This document shows, in pieces, positions 1 through 6,039 of a stretch of 11,226 bases of DNA (the first letter of the stretch is position 1; each line of letters starts with the position of its first letter). The stretch comes from Bacteroides sp. GTDB lineage: Bacteria > Bacteroidota > Bacteroidia > Bacteroidales > SM23-62. The notes under the pieces are model-generated. The model was not told the origin of the DNA, did no database searches, and worked only from the letters and a program-made list of their open reading frames with translations. Position numbers and translations under genes: made by a program. The stretch is taken from contig JAUUZM010000064.1 of assembly GCA_030589965.1 (NCBI GenBank), positions 1-11,226 of the forward strand. The letters are read 5' to 3'.

Positions 1-267
1 AGCGGCGAATGGGTCATAGACAAGGACCACCGCTTCTTTACAGACGACATTCATTATGGCCTGTGCATCGCAAAATGGATTGCCGACCAACTAACTCTGG
101 ACGTTCCAACCATTGACAGTATCATTGACTGGGCTCAGCAGTTGCGTAATGAGAAGATCATCGAGGGGAATAAATTGTTATTGGACAGCGAAAGCCTGAC
201 CACGGAATTCATATCCGGCATTCCCCCGGTGTATGGCCTTAACAGCATCGATGACATACTTGGCTAA
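1..267 (+). CDS. C-terminal fragment of NAD/NADP octopine/nopaline dehydrogenase family protein
   Basis: The first frame is open from base 1 and stops with TAA at 265-267, giving 88 residues of a gene that begins upstream of the window. The segment around residues 10-34 (HRFFTDDIHYGLCIAKWIAD) followed by DVPTIDSIIDW matches what I recall of the helical C-terminal domain of opine-dehydrogenase-like proteins, where an R-x-x-x-[ED]-D-x-x-Y-G-L stretch precedes a V-x-T-P-x-I-D helix. Family members reductively condense an amino acid with a keto acid using NAD(P)H; the Rossmann domain that would carry the cofactor site lies outside the window, so substrate and activity cannot be judged. It converges with the pspC gene, leaving 9 bp between stop codons and no room for a private terminator. 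The family call rests on motif recall alone. Confidence 0.7.
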   Translation, partial: SGEWVIDKDHRFFTDDIHYGLCIAKWIADQLTLDVPTIDSIIDWAQQLRNEKIIEGNKLLLDSESLTTEFISGIPPVYGLNSIDDILG

Positions 268-276
268 CTTCTGTTT

Positions 277-1863
277 TCAATCCACCGCCACCAATCCTTC
301 ATCGGTCATCTTCCACACTTCCCCAGCAATTTCATGTTTCCAAAGTTCGTCCTCCGTTTTAACCCGGTTGAGAAAATACCTGGTGTTTTTATTCAGGCGG
401 ATGTATTTTCCTTCTGGAACCAGAACAGTTACCGTCGTGCCCGGGGCGCGCCATTTATTAGGCTTTTCCAAACTGAAGTAAGGATCCAGCACCAGTGCTG
501 AGGAAGATTGATTCCAGCTGTAATCAAGTTTGGTGGCATTCATTACAGCTTCTGTATTGTTGCGACCCTGGGAACTTTTCCGTACTGAAATTTCCCAATC
601 CTCAAAGTCCCCCGGAAGGATATTCAAATCCATCCTTCCATACACCTTATCCTCGGTTGAAAGAAGGTGCCAGTCATCATCATAGCTTGTGTACCATTCA
701 TCTGAAAATCCCTCAATATCTGGATTCTCATTGATGCTCAGTGCAAGGGTGTCAGAGGGGAAGGCCTCCAATTCATAATTGATACTTGATTTTCCATGAT
801 CGGTGAAATGCCATCCTTCAAAAGCGGCCATGGAAATAAGAAAAACAAGACTCAAAATCCAAAGTACAAATGCTGTAAGACCTATCATTTTGTCGTTGGC
901 TTTAAACCTGAACATCATTTTTATTCCTGCATAGATCAAGGCAACAATGGGTATTATTATGGTAAAGAACAAAGCAATGGTAATGAGGGTAAGATTGGTT
1001 GGGTCACCAAAAATCCCAAACATTTCCGGCAAGGATTGGAAATCTGAACCGAAAAAAGTCATCGGAAATACAACACTGCTGAAGAAGAATCCAATGGAAA
1101 GAGCGGTCAAGGTTGCCAGGCCTCCAATAATCAGTGAAAATCCTATAATGAATAAAATGATTTTGGCACATATCAATATAATACGGCCAAAGACATGAAG
1201 GATTTCGTCCAGGACATTTTTAGTTTTTTTTAATTCACCCGAGTTCTTAACCTTTTGATACCCTTCCTTTACATTTTCTTTTACATTTTCATATTCCTCC
1301 TTGACGGTTTTTTCAATATTTGAGACAGTCACCCTCTCTCCGCGCATTTCCAGCTTCTCAGCGGCAGTCTCGGCTTTTGGTACTACGATCCAAAGAACAA
1401 TATAAACGATGAACAATACTCCGGTAGCAAAAAAGAAGATCACCCAGAGCAATCTCATCAGCCAGATCTCGATTCCAAAATATGCTGCCAATCCGGCGCA
1501 TACGCCACCAATTGCGGAATTATCCGGGTCCCTGAATAACCTTTTTGAACCCCTGCTATTTGTATGGCTCTTACTGCTACCTGAACCTGTTGTTTCCTCC
1601 TCATCCAGGATATCTTCAGGCTGCCCCATTCTACCAATGATGTCCTTTACGTCTTCAATGGTAATTACCTGTTTCTTGTCACTGATTTTTTCCTGGAAAA
1701 GCTCGGCAATGCGGGACTCAATATCTCCGATGATTTCTACTCCTTCATCTGAATCTCTGAAACGCCTGCTTATTGAATCCAGGTATTCCTTCAATTCCTG
1801 GTATGCATCATCATCCAGATTAAATATCTGTCCGCTCAGATTTATTTTAATTGTCGTTTTCAT
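277..1863 (-). CDS. PspC domain-containing multi-pass membrane protein
   Basis: A 528-residue protein. Residues 1-88 form an acidic alpha/beta N-terminal segment (MKTTIKINLSGQIFNLDDDA) common ahead of PspC domains in Bacteroidota. Residues about 107-163 are the PspC domain: basic KRLFRDPDN, then IGGVCAGLAAYFGI, a hydrophobic helix and the closing WIVVPKAET. A charged, probably coiled segment at about 180-215 (EKTVKEEYENVKENVKEGY) follows. Further membrane segments lie near 225-262, 290-318 and 328-347. The last 170 residues (about 355-528) are polar and beta-rich with many Asp, Trp and Tyr, probably exposed outside the cytoplasmic membrane. PspC-family proteins act in envelope-stress sensing; that role here is inferred from the family. 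It starts 2 bp after the padR stop, so the two are almost certainly co-transcribed. The ATG start is supported by the conserved N-terminus. Confidence 0.93.
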   Translation of the reverse strand: MKTTIKINLSGQIFNLDDDAYQELKEYLDSISRRFRDSDEGVEIIGDIESRIAELFQEKISDKKQVITIEDVKDIIGRMGQPEDILDEEETTGSGSSKSHTNSRGSKRLFRDPDNSAIGGVCAGLAAYFGIEIWLMRLLWVIFFFATGVLFIVYIVLWIVVPKAETAAEKLEMRGERVTVSNIEKTVKEEYENVKENVKEGYQKVKNSGELKKTKNVLDEILHVFGRIILICAKIILFIIGFSLIIGGLATLTALSIGFFFSSVVFPMTFFGSDFQSLPEMFGIFGDPTNLTLITIALFFTIIIPIVALIYAGIKMMFRFKANDKMIGLTAFVLWILSLVFLISMAAFEGWHFTDHGKSSINYELEAFPSDTLALSINENPDIEGFSDEWYTSYDDDWHLLSTEDKVYGRMDLNILPGDFEDWEISVRKSSQGRNNTEAVMNATKLDYSWNQSSSALVLDPYFSLEKPNKWRAPGTTVTVLVPEGKYIRLNKNTRYFLNRVKTEDELWKHEIAGEVWKMTDEGLVAVD

Positions 1864-1865
1864 AA

Positions 1866-2207
1866 TTATTTGCTTGCTTTTGTCTTGCTGTTTAACATAC
1901 TTACTGCTTCCACCAGTTCATTCCATGACTGGTGCATCTCATTCAGGAATTTTTTCCCTGTATCTGTAATTGTATAATACTTACGCGGGGGTCCCTGGGT
2001 TGATTCCTCCCAGCGGTATCCCAGCAGTCCGGCATTCTTCTGCCTGGTCAGGAGGGGATAAAGGGTTCCTTCCACTACGATCAACCTGGATTCCTTTAGC
2101 TCTTTAATTAATTCAGAAGCATAGGCATCGTTCTTTGACAGGATGGAAAGAATGCAGTATTCCAGGATCCCTTTCCTCATTTGTGCTTTTGCATTTTCTA
2201 CATTCAT
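1866..2207 (-). CDS. PadR family transcriptional regulator (short type)
   Basis: A 113-residue protein, the usual length of the short PadR subfamily. Residues about 8-85 form a winged helix-turn-helix: MRKGILEYCILSILS (helix 1), YASELIKELKES, the recognition region EGTLYPLLTRQKNAGLL, then the wing with the PadR signature W-E-E-S-T-Q-G-P-P-R-K-Y-Y and T-D-T-G-K-K-F. The C-terminal helix at about 88-105 should be the dimerisation helix. PadR proteins are typically repressors that bind inverted repeats in their own promoter and respond to small molecules or envelope conditions. The adjoining pspC gene is the likely target, and the palindrome at 2541-2569 upstream of the operon is a good candidate operator. 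The leader reads AAAGAGA before the ATG, at best a weak ribosome site. Confidence 0.95.
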   Translation of the reverse strand: MNVENAKAQMRKGILEYCILSILSKNDAYASELIKELKESRLIVVEGTLYPLLTRQKNAGLLGYRWEESTQGPPRKYYTITDTGKKFLNEMHQSWNELVEAVSMLNSKTKASK

Positions 2208-2228
2208 TCTCTTTATAATTCTATTTGT

Positions 2229-2504
2229 TTATAATTCAATATATAGTCGCAGCTCACCCAAACTGCTTTTATTTGGACAATCTTGGTTTGAAACAGTTTC
2301 ACTCAAGTTTGTTTCCTGATGAATTTTTTCCTCGTTTTCAAAAATCATTTTTTCAAAGTGGGCATTTTCCATTAAATGGTAAATATCACTTTCAGGGCTT
2401 TCTATTGTGTGTGGATGTTCTGACACAATACCCATTCCTGCTGTAATGATCAGCAGTATTAATGTTAACTTTAGAACTAGTAATGTTTTTAGAGTACTAT
2501 ACAT
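2229..2504 (-). CDS. Small hypothetical membrane-anchored or exported protein, first gene of the padR operon
   Basis: A 91-residue reading frame ending 21 bp before the padR start. Residues 1-27 (MYSTLKTLLVLKLTLILLII and on) carry one Lys-containing head and a long hydrophobic stretch, fitting a signal peptide or a single membrane anchor. The rest is polar and acidic (SEHPHTIESPESD, FENEEKIHQETNLSE) with one Cys. I recognise no family. It is favoured as a real gene because it lies in the same direction as padR, fills the gap between the predicted promoter and padR, and starts about 20 bp downstream of the -7 box at 2524-2531. Against it are its low-complexity tail and lack of a ribosome site. 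It could instead be a long padR leader. Confidence 0.45.
   Translation of the reverse strand: MYSTLKTLLVLKLTLILLIITAGMGIVSEHPHTIESPESDIYHLMENAHFEKMIFENEEKIHQETNLSETVSNQDCPNKSSLGELRLYIEL
2493..2504. promoter_or_regulatory. Secondary operator half-site overlapping a start codon
   Basis: AGTACTATA at 2493-2501 repeats exactly nine bases of the right arm of the main palindrome (2561-2569), 68 bp away. It lies directly on the start codon and first codons of the small gene ending at 2229. It could be a second, weaker contact for the same regulator, or a chance match in AT-rich sequence. Confidence 0.25.
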
Positions 2505-2523
2505 AACAAGTAATTATCCTATG

Positions 2524-2555
2524 CAAAGATATGAAAAAAATATAGTACCATGCAA
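2524..2555 (-). promoter_or_regulatory. Predicted promoter of the small ORF-padR-pspC operon
   Basis: On the minus strand 2531-2524 reads TATCTTTG, an exact match to the Bacteroidota -7 box TAnnTTTG. A TTG (2555-2553) lies 21 nt further upstream, close to the usual spacing of the -33 element. Transcription would begin about 10-15 nt before the start codon at 2504. The -33 TTG sits exactly in the spacer of the palindrome at 2541-2569. No experimental start site is known; this is a consensus match. Confidence 0.5.
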
Positions 2556-2569
2556 TACATAGTACTATA
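2541..2569. promoter_or_regulatory. Palindromic operator candidate for PadR
   Basis: Inverted repeat with 12-nt arms, TATAGTACCATG (2541-2552) and CATAGTACTATA (2558-2569), one mismatch between arms, separated by CAATA. The length and symmetry suit a dimeric winged-helix repressor such as the PadR encoded downstream. Its centre covers the predicted -33 box of the padR operon, so binding would block RNA polymerase. That PadR is the ligand is inferred from position. Confidence 0.55.
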
Positions 2570-2583
2570 ATAATTCAATTTTA

Positions 2584-2613
2584 TTTCTATGTAGTTTGAT
2601 AAACTACAGAAAT
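2584..2613. repeat. Inverted repeat upstream of the DUF2797 gene
   Basis: Perfect 8-bp arms TGTAGTTT (2590-2597) and AAACTACA (2601-2608) flank a GAT loop. Allowing a 2-nt bulge, the pairing extends outward through ATTTCT / AGAAAT. There is no following T-run and no upstream + strand gene, so it is not a terminator. It overlaps the predicted -33 box of the + strand promoter, which suggests an operator. Confidence 0.5.
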
Positions 2614-2625
2614 TCAATATCTTAG
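2595..2625 (+). promoter_or_regulatory. Predicted promoter of the DUF2797 gene
   Basis: TTTG at 2595-2598, a 19-nt spacer, then TATCTTAG at 2618-2625, which matches the Bacteroidota -7 pattern TAnnTTTG at all but one position. The same octamer, TATCTTAG, occurs upstream of the beta-helix gene (4864-4871). The predicted start would leave a leader of about 30 nt before the ATG at 2663. Consensus-based only. Confidence 0.45.
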
Positions 2626-2662
2626 CACATAATATTTTTTAGGAAATATTTAAAAAAAATTG

Positions 2663-3463
2663 ATGAAACAGGGAATTTTGCTTAAAATGCCCGCTACATT
2701 GGGAGATTCTGTAAACTATGTTCTTAACCTGGGAACAGATGATATTGCCATGAATGAACTGCTTGGCAGGAGAGTAGCATTTGAATATCTTGATACCATT
2801 CATTGTATTAAATGTGGTAAGATTACTCGTAAATCCTTTGCCCAGGGGTTTTGCTACCCCTGTTTCTCTACAGCCCCTGAAACAAGTGAATGTATTTTAA
2901 GACCGGAACTATGCCAGGCCCAGGAAGGCGTTTCCCGAGACATGAGATGGTCCGAACAGCATTGTCTCCAGGATCATATAGTATACCTGGCTCTGTCTAG
3001 CGGACTTAAAGTGGGTGTAACACGTTCCACCCAGGTACCCACCCGCTGGATCGACCAGGGAGCATGGAAAGCCATACCATTTGCACGAACCCCAAACCGC
3101 CACCTTGCTGGCCGGATTGAAGTGGCCCTAAAGGAGCATATGAGTGATAAGACTAATTGGAGAAATATGCTAACCAATAAAGTTGACAGGGAAATAGACC
3201 TGGAGCAGGAAAAAAGCAGAGCATCCTCATTACTGAGTGATGAATATACTGAGTTTATAATTCCTGGAAACGAGGTAACCGAAATAAAGTATCCTGTAAT
3301 TGAGTATCCGGAAAAAGTGAAAAGCGTTGGTTTCGATAAGATGAGAAACATTGAAGGTGAATTGAGTGGAATAAAGGGACAGTACCTGATTTTTAGCGAC
3401 GGTACAGTTCTGAATATTCGAAAGCATGGAGGCTATATGGTAGCAATGGATTATTCTTTTTAA
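2663..3463 (+). CDS. DUF2797 domain-containing protein
   Basis: A 266-residue cytoplasmic protein with no signal peptide. I start it at the ATG at 2663 rather than the adjacent TTG at 2660. Residues 48-67 hold a zinc-ribbon-like pattern, C48-x2-C51 and C64-x2-C67, and further cysteines lie at 77, 84 and 101 with histidines at 100 and 105. Residues about 105-160 carry the conserved core HIVYLALSSGLKVGVTR, RWIDQGA and IEVALKEHM; the W-I-D-Q-G-A block is what I recall as the DUF2797 signature. The arrangement [Y-x-A-L]...K-V-G-V-T-R...R-W...I-E resembles the GIY-YIG nuclease fold, but this is an inference. The tail (about 175-266) is charged and less conserved. The function of the family is unknown to me. 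It is divergent from the padR operon and followed after 29 bp by the TPR gene. Confidence 0.9.
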   Translation: MKQGILLKMPATLGDSVNYVLNLGTDDIAMNELLGRRVAFEYLDTIHCIKCGKITRKSFAQGFCYPCFSTAPETSECILRPELCQAQEGVSRDMRWSEQHCLQDHIVYLALSSGLKVGVTRSTQVPTRWIDQGAWKAIPFARTPNRHLAGRIEVALKEHMSDKTNWRNMLTNKVDREIDLEQEKSRASSLLSDEYTEFIIPGNEVTEIKYPVIEYPEKVKSVGFDKMRNIEGELSGIKGQYLIFSDGTVLNIRKHGGYMVAMDYSF

Positions 3464-3492
3464 ATTTGAAAAGCTTACAAATCGAAGACTAT

Positions 3493-4692
3493 ATGAAAAC
3501 CAAGCACCTTTCAACCCTGATAATTCTTGTTTCTGTATTTCTCTTATCTGGTATAACTTTCAATAGTTTTGGACAGGATTACGCGGACCAATTGATGGAA
3601 TTGTACCTTGAAACCGGTTCTTTGGAATATGCAGAAAAAATCCGGGATGATTATAAAGATTCCCCGCATGCAAAGTTTTGTGATGTCTGGGAATATATCA
3701 ATGTCAATAACGAAAAATCAAGAGAACTGGCTGGAATTTTAGTTGAGGAATATCCTGATTTTGCCCCTGGTTATCTGGCTTATGGGACTGTATTATCAAG
3801 AGGATTTATGAATTATACGGAGGCTATAAGTCAATTTGACAGAGGTATAGATTTGGATCCAAAGTTTGCCCTACTCTTTCTCAACAGGGGAGTTGCCAAT
3901 TTGGGTCTGGAAAAGTACGAGGCTGCAAAGGAAGATTTTGACAAGGTTTTGAAACTGAAGCGTGGTAATGCCCTGGGATTCCTGCTAAGGGGCGTGGCTG
4001 ACTTTAAGCTTGGAGACGAGGAAGCTATGAAGGCAGATTTTGAGATAGGTTTACAACTTGATTACAGGGCTCTCTCAACAATTCCGGAAAACCTTGCCGA
4101 AGAAGCAATGAATAAGGCCATTGAATCAGCCCCCGAAAATGCTATCTATTATTTTGCGCGCGGATATTCATACTTTGTCAATGAAAATTACAGGAGTTCC
4201 AGGACTGATTTCAGTAAATGTATTGAACTCGTTCCGGGTAGTTCTGACTTTTACAAATACTCCGGAGCAAGTAAAATGCATCTTGACGATTTTGAAGGCA
4301 GTCAAAAAGATCTGAATTATGCCTTGAGTGTAAATCCAGATGACCCTGAAATATATTATTATCTGGGAGTATTGATGAATGATTTCCTCAAGCAGGCAGC
4401 CATGGCGCAGGAATACATGAATCATGCCATTGAGCTGGATGACAGTCATGCCAGCTATTTTTATGAAAGATCCAAAGCAGCCTTTAAAATGTTGAATTAT
4501 CAGGAAGCCCGTGATGATGTAAACCGGGCTCTGCAGAAAGACTATACAAAGGGAGATTTTTATGCCCTTCGCGGGAATATTAAGATGAAAACCGGCAGAC
4601 CGGTTGACGACTACTGTCCGGATTATAAAAGAGCAGTGGAATGGGGGACAAGCTACAACCTCAAAAGGGTGCTGAAGAAATCCTGCCAGTAA
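3493..4692 (+). CDS. Exported tetratricopeptide-repeat (TPR) protein
   Basis: A 399-residue protein when started at the ATG at 3493; an in-frame TTG at 3466 would add nine residues ahead of a good signal peptide and is less likely. Residues 1-27 (MKTKHLSTLIILVSVFLLSG, then ITFNSFG) form a signal peptide, probably cleaved before Q28. The rest is helical with about seven or eight TPR units; clear ones carry A-Y-G...F-D-R-G-I-D-L-D-P, L-F-L-N-R-G-V-A-N-L...A-K-E-D-F-D-K, and Y-Y-Y-L-G-V...M-N-H-A-I-E-L-D. It ends with D-Y-C-P-D-Y-K-R-A-V-E-W-G and K-K-S-C-Q, a variant of the C-x-D-[WY]-x-x-A-x-x-x-G ending common in Bacteroidota TPR proteins. Periplasmic scaffold or protein-interaction role is inferred. 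It is likely co-transcribed with the DUF2797 gene. Confidence 0.88.
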   Translation: MKTKHLSTLIILVSVFLLSGITFNSFGQDYADQLMELYLETGSLEYAEKIRDDYKDSPHAKFCDVWEYINVNNEKSRELAGILVEEYPDFAPGYLAYGTVLSRGFMNYTEAISQFDRGIDLDPKFALLFLNRGVANLGLEKYEAAKEDFDKVLKLKRGNALGFLLRGVADFKLGDEEAMKADFEIGLQLDYRALSTIPENLAEEAMNKAIESAPENAIYYFARGYSYFVNENYRSSRTDFSKCIELVPGSSDFYKYSGASKMHLDDFEGSQKDLNYALSVNPDDPEIYYYLGVLMNDFLKQAAMAQEYMNHAIELDDSHASYFYERSKAAFKMLNYQEARDDVNRALQKDYTKGDFYALRGNIKMKTGRPVDDYCPDYKRAVEWGTSYNLKRVLKKSCQ

Positions 4693-4921
4693 TTTAACCG
4701 GACAATCCTCTTTCCTAAAAGCTGTATTTAGCAATATCATTTGGGTTCTGGTCAAAAATATTTGCCACAGTAACCTGATCTGTGTATCTTATTCGATTGA
4801 AGATTATCTATTAATTGATTCAAACATAACAGATTAAAAGGTATGAATGTGTTAAAATAATTATATCTTAGCCATCCCCACTGAAGAAATTAGAAATTAA
4901 ATATTATTAAAATCCAAAATC
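4693..4921. other. 229-bp intergenic region with predicted promoter
   Basis: AT-rich stretch between the TPR gene and the beta-helix gene. I see no convincing terminator after 4692; the best hairpin, CTAAA/TTTAG around 4717-4731, has only five pairs. TATCTTAG at 4864-4871 resembles the -7 box TAnnTTTG and would give a leader of about 45 nt before the ATG at 4922, though its -33 region is weak. No small gene is convincing here. Confidence 0.4.
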
Positions 4922-5995
4922 ATGAAAAAATTAATTTTTACGCTTTCTCTGGTTTGCGCTCTCGCAATTACTGCTAATGCTACTGTACGAACCGTAAGTA
5001 ACGATCCAAAGGCTCCGGCACAGTTTACTTCCATACAAGCGGCCATTACCCCATCCCTTAATGGTGATACTATTATGGTATACGGTTCAGCAACCTCCTA
5101 CGGGGCCGTTACAGTGGACAGGGAAATAGTCCTGATAGGCGCAGGTCATAGAAACCAATACGGTGCTAACTCAACTCTCAGCAGCCTGACCCTTGATGGT
5201 AAGGCAGATGTAGGATTCTATGCAAGTAATACAAAAGTATCCGGTTTCAGAATCTCCACAGTTTATTTTTATGGTCATACCAATTCTGCTAAGATTCTGG
5301 ATGGAGTATTAATAGAAAGATGTCATATTACCAACCTATATATGAATCAAACAACCGTTACCTACCGGAATGATACCATTCGTAATTGTTTAATAACTGC
5401 TGGTGGTTTATATGTTGACGCCGGGACGATTGAAAATATACAGATTCATAATAACATATTCGACAATTCGAGAGTTGGTGACTCATATTATTACTTTCCG
5501 ATCTCACATGATAGCGTATATGTGAGGAATAGCGTTTTCCTGAATCGCACTACTGCCAATGTATTTACTTATGCATCTGATCTAACCGTTGAAAACTGTA
5601 TATTCTTTGCAGCTACTCCTCAGGGCTGTACTAATTGTGCATTTAACAATAACATGACATACCAGAATTCAAATGATACCCTGGTAGGCAGTCCAGGGAA
5701 CCCCGGAGGAGTTGGAAGCGGAAACCATATAGGCGAGAATCCCTTGTTTGTTTTGTACTCATTGACCGGAGTCCCTTACTCATATAGCCATGATCTGAAT
5801 GTCCAAAATGTAAATGCCGTTAACGGAGGAACGGACGCAAGCGATATGGGCATTCATGGAGGGATGTTACCTTATACTCCGGGTGCAAATCCAAGTATAC
5901 CACAAATGACTGAAATTACGTTTCCGGCGGATGCCAGCACGGTAAAAGCCGGCGGAACGCTGGACGTAACCTTCAAAGCAAAAAAACAGGATTAA
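4922..5995 (+). CDS. Exported right-handed parallel beta-helix repeat protein
   Basis: A 357-residue protein with signal peptide MKKLIFTLSLVCALAITANA (1-20). The start of the mature part, TVRTVSNDPKAPAQFTSIQA followed by GDTIMVYGSATSYGAVTVDR and IVLIGAG, is the entry to a pectate-lyase-like beta-helix (compare the DUF1565 type). Residues about 80-240 have short repeated coils rich in N, I, V and Y (IERCHITNL, IRNCLITAG, IHNNIFDNS, VRNSVFLNR, VENCIFFAA). The closing GTDASDMGIHGGMLPY and PSIPQMTEITFPA segments are shared by this type of Bacteroidota protein. I see no T9SS tail and no catalytic residues I can assign, so binding or structural function is as likely as enzymatic. It precedes the T9SS-tailed protein by 44 bp and is probably in one operon with it. 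Confidence 0.85.
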   Translation: MKKLIFTLSLVCALAITANATVRTVSNDPKAPAQFTSIQAAITPSLNGDTIMVYGSATSYGAVTVDREIVLIGAGHRNQYGANSTLSSLTLDGKADVGFYASNTKVSGFRISTVYFYGHTNSAKILDGVLIERCHITNLYMNQTTVTYRNDTIRNCLITAGGLYVDAGTIENIQIHNNIFDNSRVGDSYYYFPISHDSVYVRNSVFLNRTTANVFTYASDLTVENCIFFAATPQGCTNCAFNNNMTYQNSNDTLVGSPGNPGGVGSGNHIGENPLFVLYSLTGVPYSYSHDLNVQNVNAVNGGTDASDMGIHGGMLPYTPGANPSIPQMTEITFPADASTVKAGGTLDVTFKAKKQD

Positions 5996-6039
5996 TAATC
6001 ATGACGCTCCACAAGCTGGGCTGTTAAACTAAAAAAGTC

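Noticed and set aside
1409..1969. 186-residue open frame on the + strand opposite pspC and the end of padR
   Set aside because: It lies antisense to two well-supported genes, spans their junction and has no recognisable domain; it is a shadow of their codon use.
2974..3351. 125-residue open frame on the - strand opposite the DUF2797 gene
   Set aside because: The + strand frame carries conserved Cys and W-I-D-Q-G-A motifs, whereas this one has no domain or start signal.
3466..3492. TTG start adding nine residues to the TPR protein
   Set aside because: The ATG at 3493 directly begins a standard signal peptide; the extension MKSLQIEDY would place charged residues before it without benefit.
4717..4731. 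Short CTAAA/TTTAG inverted repeat after the TPR gene
   Set aside because: Five AT-rich base pairs with a 5-nt loop are too weak for a terminator.
4168..4755. 195-residue open frame on the - strand opposite the TPR gene
   Set aside because: It is antisense to a clear TPR coding region and its hydrophobic sequence is what reversed TPR codons give; no promoter or family supports it.
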